The translations under genes and the position numbers were made by a program. Positions 45,578 through 55,700 of a stretch of DNA of 64,000 nt are shown here, piece after piece; the first letter of the stretch is position 1; each line of letters starts with the position of its first letter. The stretch comes from a virus, in IMG/VR virus record IMGVR_UViG_3300024262_000015, positions 62,001 through 126,000 of that record; one strand, written 5' to 3'. The notes under the pieces are model-generated. The model searched no databases, was not told the origin of the DNA, and was given only the letters and a program-made list of their open reading frames with translations.

Positions 45578-48058
45578 GTGGGCGCAAATTTCCCAGGAGC
45601 CGGAAATGCATTACCTGATAGTTATGTAGAAATTGTTACTCGAAGTCGGGGCGCTAGTGTTCCCAGTGGAAACCGTTTTGCGGTTATCATGGGGGAAGGG
45701 CAGCGAGAACTGATTTTAGTAACATCTGCATTGGGTGGTGGCAATGATGGTCTTGACGGTCCCGGTGGCTTAGCGCCGCCTTGTACAACCGAGAGTGGTT
45801 CAGATGGGCGTCACTTCCTTCTTCCGGACGCACCTCTTATATCTAACAGAACTTCTATTATCAAAAATGGAATTCCTTTAGCAGTCCTTGAAGGGCCAAT
45901 TAATACTCAAGGGTTTGATTCAGATTTTGGAGCTAAAGTAGATATAGCTACTGGCTGTGTTGAGCTTCAAGCTGCTCATATTGTTGATCAGGGCGGCCAA
46001 GAGTTTCAACCTGCTTCTAACAACATTGGCAATGGAACGCTTAGTGCCCTTGAGCTAGTAGATGATAATGCTCCTACTGAAACTTGGACTGTTCGGTGTT
46101 CTAGTGTACGAAGAGATGGGTACGGCAATCCCATTGATGGCTATGCTAAGTTTATTGCTAATGGAACCGTGTCTGGTTTCATTTTAGATGGTTATGGACA
46201 ACAGATTGTTTGGACCTCTAACGGCTCTCTTCTTTCTAATGGCATACTAGAATTTGCGGTGGATGAAGGCGCAACTCCTTTTGAGGAAGGAGATAGTTTT
46301 GTTATTTTTGTTCAAGGAGGAGCTTTAAATGAGGGAGATACTTTATCGGCTCAATACATAGCGGTCATAGATATAAATGATCCGGTGTTTTTTACCGACA
46401 TGGATAACTTTAGAAGTTTCCATGGTGCTCCAACAATTAACAATACTTTAGCTTTAGGGGCTCAGATTCTTATGCAAAATGGAGCCCCTGGTTTCTTTGC
46501 ACTACAGACTGCCCCTCCATTGCCTCGGCGTCAGTCTGTTGTTTTAGTTGAGGATGCGCCAGGAGAATCTGATCTAGAAGATTTAGAGTTTCCGTTGCCG
46601 TTAAATCTTGTACCGGATGCGGACTTAAATATTAACTTCTTTATTACTAATCCAGTAACAAATAAAGAGACGCAGATTATTCCTAATAAAGTTCCTTTTT
46701 ATAATCCAATTTATAATACTACTCCTGCAGCCTTTGTTTTTGGACCAGACGTGTTCTCTTATACAGTAGTAGAAACCGTTCAGGTTACAAAGCAAGGGGT
46801 AGATGGAGTTCTTACTACCTTAACCCCCTTAACTGCCAAGATGTCGTCAGTAACGGTAGGGTTTGATGCGGGGGATACTGGCTTTGATATCCAGCTTTTC
46901 AATTCTACTAACCCCGCTAATGATGGTGTCTTTACAGTTACTGGAGTTCTAAATGGTGAGCTTCAGATCTCTAGGACTTCAGGAAGCTTTATAGGAACTG
47001 AGACGAGTGTTGATTTCCGTCTCATTAATCCTAATCCGCTAGTTAAGAGCACAAAGATTTTGTTTACCCAAGATTTGGCTTTGGACGCGGGTGAAAAGCT
47101 TAGGGCCACAATTGTTGATGTTAAAGATGCAGATTTCTTTGATGTAGGTTGGACTAACGCTTATGCTTCGGCTGAAAAGATTGAGGTGGACATGGTTGTT
47201 CCCCTTCCTCGCCAAACCATAAGTGCTATTTTTCAGAACGGCAAAACCCACGTTCGTAAAATGAGTACCATTAAGAATAAGCATGAACGAATGCTTTTCA
47301 TTGGTGCCATTAAGGGACTGGATCCGGCTGAGATTATCGGAACCCAGTTAGCAGCAGTAGAAGATATTGGTATTCTTGAAGGAATTCAGGGAGATGATAT
47401 TGCTGAAATTCTGGCTGGAGATAATGAGGATTTAACCAATTATAGTATCTACGATAATTTTGGAAACACCTTTCGCGTTGTTTACATGTATCCGGATGAG
47501 GTAGTGGTTCAGGCTGGGGCAAACCGTCTATTGCTGGATGGTTTTTATATGGCTCCAGCAGCAGCAGGGTTTTTTGCTGGAACATCAAATGTAACCATTC
47601 CACTAACACGCAAAAACTTAACGGGCTTCCAGCTTCTTAGGAACATGATTTTCCCGCCCATTATTCTAGAAGAAATTGCTGCAGCGGGCGCGTGTCTTAT
47701 GCAGCCTATTGCAGGTGGTGGGGTTTGCTTGTGGGGAAGAACTACAACCGCCAGTGGGTTTGCTGAAGAGGAAGAAATTAGCATTGTCTTTATTCGTGAC
47801 CGCATTGCTAAAATTCTACGGGCTGCCTTTAGAGGCTTTATTGGTCAGCCAGAAAGTCCAGATTTTGGTTCAACCTTAGCGGCCAGGATTAATAGTGTCC
47901 TCATTGCGCTGACCACTCGTAGGCTTATTACTCGATTTACAGATGTAGTTGTTCAAAGAGATCCGGTTGAGCCAAGGCAATGGAACATAGGGGTAAGCGT
48001 CCAACCGACCTACCCTGTTAACTGGATTTATATAAGGGTAGATCTAGGGCTCATCTAA
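45578..48058 (+). CDS. Tail sheath protein
   Basis: 826 aa from GTG 45578 with GAGGAGAGGT right before it. The C-terminal 200 residues show the sheath fold: RKNLTGFQLLRNM, VCLWGRTTTASGFAEEEEISIVF, RDRIAKILRAAF, then alternating strand/helix and a final IGVSVQPTYPVNWIYIRVDL. The N-terminal VEIVTRSRGASVPSGNRFAVIMGEG matches the beginning of contractile sheaths. Several DGY/DGYG turns in the variable middle domain decorate the outside. The tube gene follows 27 bases later. Confidence 0.88.
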   Translation: MGANFPGAGNALPDSYVEIVTRSRGASVPSGNRFAVIMGEGQRELILVTSALGGGNDGLDGPGGLAPPCTTESGSDGRHFLLPDAPLISNRTSIIKNGIPLAVLEGPINTQGFDSDFGAKVDIATGCVELQAAHIVDQGGQEFQPASNNIGNGTLSALELVDDNAPTETWTVRCSSVRRDGYGNPIDGYAKFIANGTVSGFILDGYGQQIVWTSNGSLLSNGILEFAVDEGATPFEEGDSFVIFVQGGALNEGDTLSAQYIAVIDINDPVFFTDMDNFRSFHGAPTINNTLALGAQILMQNGAPGFFALQTAPPLPRRQSVVLVEDAPGESDLEDLEFPLPLNLVPDADLNINFFITNPVTNKETQIIPNKVPFYNPIYNTTPAAFVFGPDVFSYTVVETVQVTKQGVDGVLTTLTPLTAKMSSVTVGFDAGDTGFDIQLFNSTNPANDGVFTVTGVLNGELQISRTSGSFIGTETSVDFRLINPNPLVKSTKILFTQDLALDAGEKLRATIVDVKDADFFDVGWTNAYASAEKIEVDMVVPLPRQTISAIFQNGKTHVRKMSTIKNKHERMLFIGAIKGLDPAEIIGTQLAAVEDIGILEGIQGDDIAEILAGDNEDLTNYSIYDNFGNTFRVVYMYPDEVVVQAGANRLLLDGFYMAPAAAGFFAGTSNVTIPLTRKNLTGFQLLRNMIFPPIILEEIAAAGACLMQPIAGGGVCLWGRTTTASGFAEEEEISIVFIRDRIAKILRAAFRGFIGQPESPDFGSTLAARINSVLIALTTRRLITRFTDVVVQRDPVEPRQWNIGVSVQPTYPVNWIYIRVDLGLI

Positions 48059-48085
48059 TAGGGGCGTATCTAATAGAAGGATAAA

Positions 48086-48727
48086 ATGGCCATAACTGCT
48101 AATACAGGATCGATAGTTCAAGGCCCCGAGGGGGAAAGCGTTACACGTACTTCTGTAAGTACAAATATAATTATTGAAGTAGATGGAAATAAAATTGGCG
48201 CTGTTAAAAACCTTTCGGTGACGGAAGCTCGAAGTGTATCAATGATTGATGAAGTAGGAACAGATGGTCATATAGACTCTGTGCCGAATAAATCAACTGA
48301 CATTAGTGGAAGCTGTAAGAGAACTCGTTTTGGTAACTTAAGAATTGCCGCCGCATTTAGCAGGCCTTTTATTCATGCGGCCTCTCAGCGTATTCCTTTT
48401 GATATTATCATTAAGGATATTTTTGCGTCAGAGGCAGATTCCACTACCTTGACTACTGTTATCAAGAATGTTTGGATTACTCAAATTAGTTATCAGTATC
48501 AAGATACAGACTTTGTTATTGTGGATGATATGAATTGGCAGGCTGAAGCAATTTACTCTACAATGGGTCCGAATAGTGGTGCCGTTCCGATTCCGGGTGG
48601 CCCGATTGGTAGTCGAGACATGCCGCTTACAGATCTTAATCCGATTGAACAGGCAACTGATAAGGGCGATTTCCGTGGTGCTCTTACGGCTGGTGGCCTT
48701 TTGTTCGCAATTGACGAAACTGCTTAA
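48086..48727 (+). CDS. Tail tube protein
   Basis: 213 aa from ATG 48086, with the sheath gene upstream and the chaperone gene downstream, as in many contractile phages. A tube-type beta-sandwich with a long strand pair: TNIIIEVDGNKIGAVKNLSV, SVSMIDEVGTDGHID, the central FDIIIKDIFAS and ITQISYQYQDTDFVIVDDM. T4 gp19 is the reference. The sequence is low in charge, consistent with a smooth tube lumen. Confidence 0.85.
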   Translation: MAITANTGSIVQGPEGESVTRTSVSTNIIIEVDGNKIGAVKNLSVTEARSVSMIDEVGTDGHIDSVPNKSTDISGSCKRTRFGNLRIAAAFSRPFIHAASQRIPFDIIIKDIFASEADSTTLTTVIKNVWITQISYQYQDTDFVIVDDMNWQAEAIYSTMGPNSGAVPIPGGPIGSRDMPLTDLNPIEQATDKGDFRGALTAGGLLFAIDETA

Positions 48728-48765
48728 GGTCGTCTGATATATCCTTTAAGTAGAAAGGAATATCT

Positions 48766-49404
48766 ATGGCCGGTATCAGAAGCACACTAGGAACAACCAA
48801 AGGAACAGGAACGTCTATGCCCAATTTTCGGGTGGAGGATGAAACTGAGGCGCTAGATGAAATATCAAAGCCTCTTCCTGCTAAAGCCGTCCAACAGCCT
48901 CAAGAGTTTAAGAGCTATGAAGAGGTTCAGAGGTTTAGAGAACAGCATACGAGCCAGCCTTCTGTTGCGCCTGATGCTAGAAAAAGAATTGAGCTTTTAT
49001 TAGGCATTGGAAAGCTAAACAAAGAGGTTGTTGTAGGGAGTGGCAAAGAGAAAATTACATTTTCTCTAAGGACATTAAAAAATAAAGAGAACGCATCTTT
49101 AATTGGGCTAGGTACGAGGGTTCAAGATGGAGATATTAAAGCCTTTTTAGAGCTTAAGATTAATACCTTGGCTTTTGCTATTGAGAGCGTAGAGGGTATT
49201 CCTTTAGATGTGTTCCTAGGACTTGCGGGACAGACGGAAGAAGATAAGCTTGCTATTAAGCTAGGTTTTTTTGATGATATGGAAACCAGTATTGTGAGCC
49301 ATTTATATGAAGAGTTTTCTGCTCTATCTCAAGAGAGCGGAAAACAATATGGTATTACGACTCTTGAAGATGCCGAGCAGGTTAGCGGTGACCTAAAAAA
49401 ATAG
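48766..49404 (+). CDS. Tail assembly chaperone, short form
   Basis: 212 aa in the zero frame, from ATG 48766 to TAG 49402-49404. Disordered N-terminus (GTTKGTGTSMPNF), then a helical domain RKRIELLLGIGKLNK and FSLRTLKNKENASLIG with LAFAIESVEGIPLDVFLG, a layout seen in gpG-like chaperones. It lies directly between tail tube and tape measure genes, where such proteins are expected. The last codons CTA AAA AAA TAG contain a slippery A7 that allows extension into the next frame. Confidence 0.85.
   Translation: MAGIRSTLGTTKGTGTSMPNFRVEDETEALDEISKPLPAKAVQQPQEFKSYEEVQRFREQHTSQPSVAPDARKRIELLLGIGKLNKEVVVGSGKEKITFSLRTLKNKENASLIGLGTRVQDGDIKAFLELKINTLAFAIESVEGIPLDVFLGLAGQTEEDKLAIKLGFFDDMETSIVSHLYEEFSALSQESGKQYGITTLEDAEQVSGDLKK
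49395..49401 (+). other. Programmed -1 ribosomal frameshift site (A AAA AAA)
   Basis: The heptamer A-AAA-AAA is in the correct register (zero frame CTA-AAA-AAA-TAG): both tRNAs can re-pair in the -1 frame, and the stop follows at once. AGGAAA (about 49408-49413) can pair with TTTCCT near 49434-49439 as a downstream stimulator. Shifting joins the 212-aa protein to the 122 codons up to 49769. Confidence 0.88.
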
Positions 49405-49769
49405 CCAAGGAAACCGAGCAGCAATTTCTCTTTTTCCTATGTCAAGTATTCAGAAAATTGCCAAGTGATCCGTTCATTCAGGATATGGATCCGCTTATTA
49501 AGATGTGGTTCTTGGAATGTTGGCGTGGGGAACAGGAAATACAGGCTGATAAAAGGCGAAATTTAGGCATCCTTGTAGGCGCATTCACTAATCCTGAAAT
49601 GGCTCGCAAGATGACCGAAGAGCCTATTACTACTTCAGATGAGGATTTTGAGGCGTCTACTCAGGAGTTCCTTGATGATGAAAAGCGCGTTAAAACCGAG
49701 GCTCTTCTAGAAAAAGAGAAGAGCAAAAAACGGATTTCACGACGTAAGAAAAGAAGAAGAGTAATATAA
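49401..49769 (+). CDS. Tail assembly chaperone, frameshift extension (GT-like)
   Basis: After a -1 shift at 49401 the frame is open through IAKETEQQFLFFLCQVFRKL, then PSDPFIQDMDPLIKMWFLECW, to a very basic end (RISRRKKRRR) at 49769. The full fusion 48766-49769 is about 334 aa. A start at TTG 49458 is possible but has no ribosome site, so expression by frameshifting is favoured. In known phages the long form recruits the tube protein and tape measure. The tape measure gene starts one base after the stop. Confidence 0.85.
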   Translation: MAKETEQQFLFFLCQVFRKLPSDPFIQDMDPLIKMWFLECWRGEQEIQADKRRNLGILVGAFTNPEMARKMTEEPITTSDEDFEASTQEFLDDEKRVKTEALLEKEKSKKRISRRKKRRRVI

Positions 49770-49770
49770 A

Positions 49771-51807
49771 ATGGCAGAAATACCCCCCGGTACAAAGGTA
49801 AATGTATCTCCAGATCTTTTGAAAACGCTTCTTGGCACCACCAAAGAAGCAAAAGCATCTACCGATGCGATCAAGGATTTAAATGATGCGGTGGGGCAGT
49901 TCAAAAATGTGTTTAGCGTTTTGGGGTTGGAAAAGTTTACTTTAGGTTTCGAAGATTTAGGAACGGCATTAAAAAGTATACCAACTGTTATCGGACATCT
50001 TGATGCTGCCTTTAAGCTGCTACCACGTCATGGGGCTGAGATTGGAAACCTGACTACTGGAATAAAAACTTTTGGCACAAGTTTAAAGGGGGCAGGAGAT
50101 GATGTAGCCTTTACTCTACAAAAAATAGGAGCCCTTACAGGTTTGGGCAAAGAACTGACTGATAATTATATTGAAGCAGCCGATCATGCGAATCAATTTA
50201 AACTAATGCAAATCAGTTTAGCAGCAGCCAGTGGGACTACAGCAGAGTTTTTTGGTAGAAATAATGACAATCTTAAAACTTTAGATCAAACTACCCAAGG
50301 ATTTCTTAACTCAACTATAGAGGTAGCTGCTGCTCAAGGATTACTTGCACGAGATTTGCAGCCAGTAGCGGCTGAGCTTTATAAAATTCCGGGAGCCCAA
50401 GAGGAAGGCATTAGGGTTGGGAATGCTTTTAAATTTAATCAATTAGAAATGGCAGCCTCTCTAGGACAAGCATTTGGACAGGACCCTAAAAGTTTTGCTA
50501 ACCTTATGGTAAAGTATCATCGAACTTTGGGGACTACAGGAAAGGATGCGGTTAAGATTTTTGGTTCCATGGCCAAAGCTGCGAATGAGGTTGGTATTCC
50601 AATGGAGCTACTAATTAAGCAGGCCGACGATATGACTGTAGGAATGGAGTATGTAGGAGGATCTTTTGAAGATGCCGCTGAAATGGCTGCTCTCTTTAAA
50701 AAAGGTATGCCAAATCTGAGCGTAGAAGCGGCAGTTAATTTTGGGAAATCCCTATCTTCCGGAATTGCTAAGCTTGACATGGATCAGTTATTTGAGCTTT
50801 CGGGGTTGTTGGGGCGATCTACAAGCGCTCGTTCTACTCTTCAATTAAGAGAAGACCTAAGAGGACCCGAAGGTTCAGCGGGCAGAGTAAAAATCTTGGA
50901 AGAAATTCAGTCCCGGATAACTCAGATGGGCCCCATTCTGACCGGTAAGGAAGCTATTGATGCAGGAGAAGGGGCCTCACAGCTTTTAAATCAACAGCGC
51001 TCTTATTTATTGAAGATTGCTGCCCTCACCAAACAAGACCCTCTCCAGGTTGAGGCTTGGTTAGAGCTTATGGCTAAAGGAAAAACCTTTGCCCAAGCCG
51101 TGGCGGAGGCGAAAGAAGGCACTGAAGAAGGAGGCCGAGATAAAGATATTCTTGAGTTTATGGAGAGAGGAAAGGCTACTGGGGCAGCGATGGCTACTGT
51201 GCTAACGACCGGAGCCCAAGAGCAAGAGCGCCAATACTATGCCCATATGATGGAGGCTAATAAGGTCTTACAAAACCTTACAAAAAGTTTTTTAGATTTG
51301 GGGGGTGCGACTAACTCTTTGGTAAAAGGTTTAACCCGAGAAGGAGGGATGACGGTAGATTCAGGTGTAACTTATGGGAAGGGCGCCAAGTCCATGGAAG
51401 ATGATCTATGGAAGGAGAAGACTGCTGGGGGAAAAATAATTGAAGCCGTAATTAACGCTTTTAAAATTCCTGGTTTGGAATCTAAAACACCTTCTACTAC
51501 CGCTGCTTCTTCTGATCAAGATGTGACAAGACAGGCTCTTACTCAATCTATGAAAGATCAAGAGGCTAATGCTGCTGCTATTGTTGCTGCTCAGTCTTCC
51601 CTTCCCCAAGGAAACGCAGTGGTTTCAGAGCTACAGAATTTAACAAAGGCTTTTCAGACAGCTTCAACCCAGCCTATTATAGTAAAGGTAGAGATTACAA
51701 ATGCAGACGGGACGGTTACTCGAAAAGAGGTTCAGGGAATGATTGAACAGAATGCTGCTGGAGCGGATAGTCAAAACCAAGCTGGAACAAATGCAGGTGC
51801 GCAATAG
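49771..51807 (+). CDS. Tape measure protein
   Basis: 678 aa from ATG 49771, directly after the chaperone extension. Predominantly helical, Ala/Gly/Leu/Lys-rich, with repeated amphipathic helices (LNDAVGQFKNVFSVL, GIPMELLIKQADDM, EDAAEMAALFKKG) and an Ala/Ser/Gln-rich low-complexity C-terminus ending QNQAGTNAGAQ. These features and position define a tape measure; it fixes tail length and usually leaves the tail with the DNA. About 680 residues is short for such a phage, so the tail may be of modest length. Confidence 0.82.
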   Translation: MAEIPPGTKVNVSPDLLKTLLGTTKEAKASTDAIKDLNDAVGQFKNVFSVLGLEKFTLGFEDLGTALKSIPTVIGHLDAAFKLLPRHGAEIGNLTTGIKTFGTSLKGAGDDVAFTLQKIGALTGLGKELTDNYIEAADHANQFKLMQISLAAASGTTAEFFGRNNDNLKTLDQTTQGFLNSTIEVAAAQGLLARDLQPVAAELYKIPGAQEEGIRVGNAFKFNQLEMAASLGQAFGQDPKSFANLMVKYHRTLGTTGKDAVKIFGSMAKAANEVGIPMELLIKQADDMTVGMEYVGGSFEDAAEMAALFKKGMPNLSVEAAVNFGKSLSSGIAKLDMDQLFELSGLLGRSTSARSTLQLREDLRGPEGSAGRVKILEEIQSRITQMGPILTGKEAIDAGEGASQLLNQQRSYLLKIAALTKQDPLQVEAWLELMAKGKTFAQAVAEAKEGTEEGGRDKDILEFMERGKATGAAMATVLTTGAQEQERQYYAHMMEANKVLQNLTKSFLDLGGATNSLVKGLTREGGMTVDSGVTYGKGAKSMEDDLWKEKTAGGKIIEAVINAFKIPGLESKTPSTTAASSDQDVTRQALTQSMKDQEANAAAIVAAQSSLPQGNAVVSELQNLTKAFQTASTQPIIVKVEITNADGTVTRKEVQGMIEQNAAGADSQNQAGTNAGAQ

Positions 51808-51810
51808 TAT

Positions 51811-51819
51811 AGTATATTG
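51811..51819 (+). promoter_or_regulatory. Candidate short-leader late promoter element
   Basis: AGTATATTG (with TAGTAT just before it), two bases before ATG 51822; no SD. Confidence 0.35.
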
Positions 51820-51821
51820 TT

Positions 51822-52742
51822 ATGGGTTTTCCTCCGTCATTACCATTAGATCCATTTGAAAGAGCTGGCCAGAATTTGGGAGATGCTACTCAGCTTCTTC
51901 CAGGTTATAATCCTATTCCTGCAAACATAGGATCGTCAAGTGCTGCTGCAAGACAGGTTCCTAGAAATGCTAGTGTTTTAGGAAGCTTTACTAGAGATTT
52001 AATTCGTTGGTATGTGCCAGAGCAAGGCACAGTAGAGATGTATATTAATCCTGAAAATATTAATTATAAGTTTTCTAAGGTTGTAAATGAAACGCGCACT
52101 AAGGGTGGCTATATACTTCAGTATTGGGGAGAAGAGCTTGTAAGAATAAGTCTTTCTGGTACCACAGGAAGCTCTGGAATTGAAGGCATTAATGCTTTGT
52201 TTGGAGTGTATCGTGGAGAGCAGCTTGCGTTTGATCCTTTTGCTTTGGCAGTAGCGGCTCAAAATGTCCCTGATAATTTTTCTGATGTATTTGCTGCTGA
52301 TGGGATTCAGTCGGTAGATAACTTTTTAGATATTGCTACCGACCTTGCTACCTTTGGAGGGGCGTTAACACCAGGAGAAATTCCTACCTTAGCTGCATTA
52401 GCATTTTCAGTAGAGATGTATTATTCTGGATGGATATTTCGTGGCTATTTTAAAAGCTTTGGAATAAAAGAAAGCGTCAGCCATCTTGGTTTATTTAATT
52501 ATGATATTGAGTTTGTGGCTACTCAAATGAGCGGGAGCCGACGCAACTTTTTGGGTTGGCATAGGAATCCTGGATATGGTCCTTCGAATTCGGATCCGAA
52601 TTTTGGTGTTCCCTTTAGTTATAGTGGATTAGAGGAGAGGGGCACTATAGCTCCTCCTTTGGGTCCCCGTCCTAGAACTCCGGCTGAAAACTTTGAAGAT
52701 CGATTGGAGTCTGGGGATTCAATTTTTGACCTTATTTTTTAA
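51822..52742 (+). CDS. Baseplate or tail-hub adaptor protein
   Basis: 306 aa from ATG 51822. GTVEMYINPENINYKFSKVV, GGYILQYWGEELVRISLSGT and GINALFGVYRGEQL are followed by a C-terminal strand set with FRGYFKSFGIKESVSH and NYDIEFVA. The NPE-I-Y-Y-K, G-Y-QYWGEE-sequence is known to me from baseplate or tail-tip proteins of large myophages. It lies between the tape measure and the large hub, as expected for an adaptor. The end is Pro-rich (PPLGPRPRTPAE). Confidence 0.72.
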   Translation: MGFPPSLPLDPFERAGQNLGDATQLLPGYNPIPANIGSSSAAARQVPRNASVLGSFTRDLIRWYVPEQGTVEMYINPENINYKFSKVVNETRTKGGYILQYWGEELVRISLSGTTGSSGIEGINALFGVYRGEQLAFDPFALAVAAQNVPDNFSDVFAADGIQSVDNFLDIATDLATFGGALTPGEIPTLAALAFSVEMYYSGWIFRGYFKSFGIKESVSHLGLFNYDIEFVATQMSGSRRNFLGWHRNPGYGPSNSDPNFGVPFSYSGLEERGTIAPPLGPRPRTPAENFEDRLESGDSIFDLIF

Positions 52743-52757
52743 TAAGGAGAGGAAAGA

Positions 52758-55700
52758 ATGGGTGCGTTTAGTGATCTTGGAAACTGGCTTGATGATGCCG
52801 GATCTTCTGTTAGGGGTTTTCGGGATCTGATTTCTCGTGATACTCCTGATCCTACTGGAGGGCGCACCTATTTAGAAGATGGTTTTATACGAAATGTGCG
52901 ACCACAGCTTAGAGAGGTTTTGTGGCAAGCTCCTAATACCACTATTGTTATTAAAAAGAGAGCGTTCTCGTCTTTAGCAGAGAATTATAATCTAGATCTT
53001 TTAGAAGAAAAAGAAAAGCTATTTTATAGAGCTACTAAAAAGCTTTTCCAAAACAAAGCAAAAGCATTGGCGGCCTATGAACGTCTTACTAAAATAGAAA
53101 AGATTTCTTCTGTAACGGGAAGAGTTAATTCTCATTTAATGCCAACCATTTTGAATTCGGTTGCAGAGCTAGAAGACCAAGGACTATTTAATATTTTTGA
53201 TAACAAAACCCAATGCGCAATTCAAAGATTAAGAAACATTGACGCCTTTAGTGATCCTACTGAGTTCTCTCAATGGTGGGTTGAGCCAGGTCAGCCTTTT
53301 AATGGAACCCTAGGTGCTGGCACAGGGTCTTTTGATTTAACCGTGTTGTCTAGTGTAAGAACAACCACGTCTGTAAAGCTTGGGGGTGGTGGCTGTTCTA
53401 TAGAGCTTCAGAATCCCTATGATATAATGCTTATAGGTCAGGCAGATATTACGCGGGCTATTGTTGAGGCTACCAACTTTACCGAAAATTCTGGGGCTGA
53501 ATTAGAAAGAACAAATGATAATTTAATTCAAACCTTAAATAACCTTAGGCTTGGGACTCGACAGGGAGATTCGGAAAACAATCTTGATCTTTCTTTGATA
53601 GGAGGACAAGGAAATGTCTTTAGTTCCAGTCTTCCCAACCAGCCACCGATTACGTTTACTGTTCAGCCTACCTTTCGAACGAGACCGGTAAGAGCCTTTA
53701 TTGAGCAGCTAGGAATAGTAATTCCTTATACTTATGTTCCTGGTTTAGTTCCTGTTGTAGAGGTACAGGACATTCCACAATTAACAGCCGAAGAAAGAAG
53801 GCTAGTAGAAATTATTATTGGAAATTACATAACTCTAATAGATTTACAAACGGTTCAAAGATTTGATACAATAACTTTTAATAAAAATGTAAATTATGTT
53901 CGAAGAAAAATGACTTTACATTATGATAGCAAATCTATGATTCAGCCAATGGACATAGTAAATATATTTATGACTTCTAATACCCAAAGCGATGGCGCTC
54001 TAACCAGTGGTATGGGTCAAGAATCTACTGGATCAACTTTAGCAGGAAAGATTAATGGGATTCTTGGTCACATGAAAACAACTTATGGTCGTCTAGATGA
54101 AAAGAATGGGACAACCGGAAAGTTTGTCACTCAAGATGAATTAGAAAAGATAGCAGTTGCAGGTCCTGGGTTTCCTAATTGGATGTGGAGAGAGTATAAG
54201 GGTGCGCTTACATCTCAACCTGAGGGACTAGCGGTATTTGTAGGGGTAGTTAAAGAGGCAGAGAGTTCGTATAGAGATGGTGAGTTTCAGTTAAGCGTTT
54301 CATGTGGAGACAATTCTGAATATTTTGATCATACTCAAGTAAATATTAATCCTTCTTTAAATGTTCCCAATGGTGATTTGCTTGATCCACTTACTCCCTT
54401 TAATGTGAGTTTTGATGCTGTTACTGGCTTGGCTCCTGGAGGGCAACCTGAAGTGCTTCCAGAAAACCAAACCCTTCTCGACACAAAAGTAGCGAGGGTT
54501 TATAGTGGGCGATGGCGGGGGTATGGGGCGATTACTCAAGATATCTTTAATTCTAGAGATGGAGATATATCCGGCTCTAGTCTTCAAGAGATATTGGCTA
54601 CGCCCGCAGGATTTGTTTATAGATGGAAAGAAGGAATTGGTGGCTGGGTAGGGAGTGGTCCATCTACAACCTTAGGTTCTAGGTCAGTTCAGCCACGCAT
54701 AGTAACTGATCCCTTTGCGGGACAGGATGTAATGAATGCTTTATCTTTATTGGTAACAGCACAGCCATACAACTTTAATTTGTTTTTACAGAATGCTATG
54801 CAGAGCACTCTTACCTCTGCTGATGCTCAAGGCCCGGATTCTAATACCGGAGATTTTTCTGCGAAGACATTTTTGGAAAGTCTTTTGGGAGAAGTTCGGA
54901 GACTTAATTCAGTTTGGGGCGGCTTTCTTCCGTTCAAGTCTTTGGTAATAGGGTCAGCCGCCGAGACTGCTATCCTTACCCAACAGGCTCAGCTTGTAAC
55001 AGAAAGTTTGGAGATAAACCGCCTTCTTACTCAACAGGCCGCGTTAATCCAGGCATTAATAGTAGGGAGCCCTAATCCTACACAAATTTCTAATCAGCTT
55101 AAAGGTAAGACTCCAGAAAATGTTCCTACTATTGCTACATCTCAGGCTACATCTGAGGCAAAAATTAAGCTTGGGTTGGTACAAAATAAGCTGGATGAAA
55201 GAACGGCTCAATTTGTACGAATGCAGCGGAACCTAAATGAAGCAAACCTTCAGGGTGGCTTTAAGATTTTGGGAAACAATATTCTTTATGATCCTGTTCT
55301 TTCCCCTGCAGAAGATACAAACGATTCAGTACAAAAAGAAAAGAGCCAGTCTGCCTTTAGAGATAGGTTGGGGTTCCTTACTTTAAGAAGGATTTGGCAG
55401 GTACGAGCAAACTTTGACAAGAATTATTTTGTTGTTGACGATCAGTATGATAAAAACGGAGAGATACAGGCTTTTGAAAGAAAAGTAAACAGTTCCAATA
55501 TGAAACTGTTTGAAAGTGAGTATACAGATCTTAAACAAAAAATGATTAAAGCCGCAGAGGTTTTGGGTCTAGAAGTTTTTGCTAGCACTCAAGGTCACAT
55601 TGTTGCGCGTCCACCTTTATATAATCGCATCCCTAGTAGTGTTTTAAATGATTTGTTTTTACAAACTGAAGAGACTGGTATCCAATTTTTCCCTGAGTTT

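Noticed and set aside
47334-47805. Reverse-strand frames inside the tail sheath gene
   Set aside because: They lie opposite the most conserved part of the sheath protein and have no start signals; composition (Pro/Leu/Gln) is typical of antisense reading.
49458-49769. Independent 103-aa gene starting at TTG 49458
   Set aside because: No ribosome site precedes it, and the frame is open back to the slippery A7, which explains it better as a frameshift extension.
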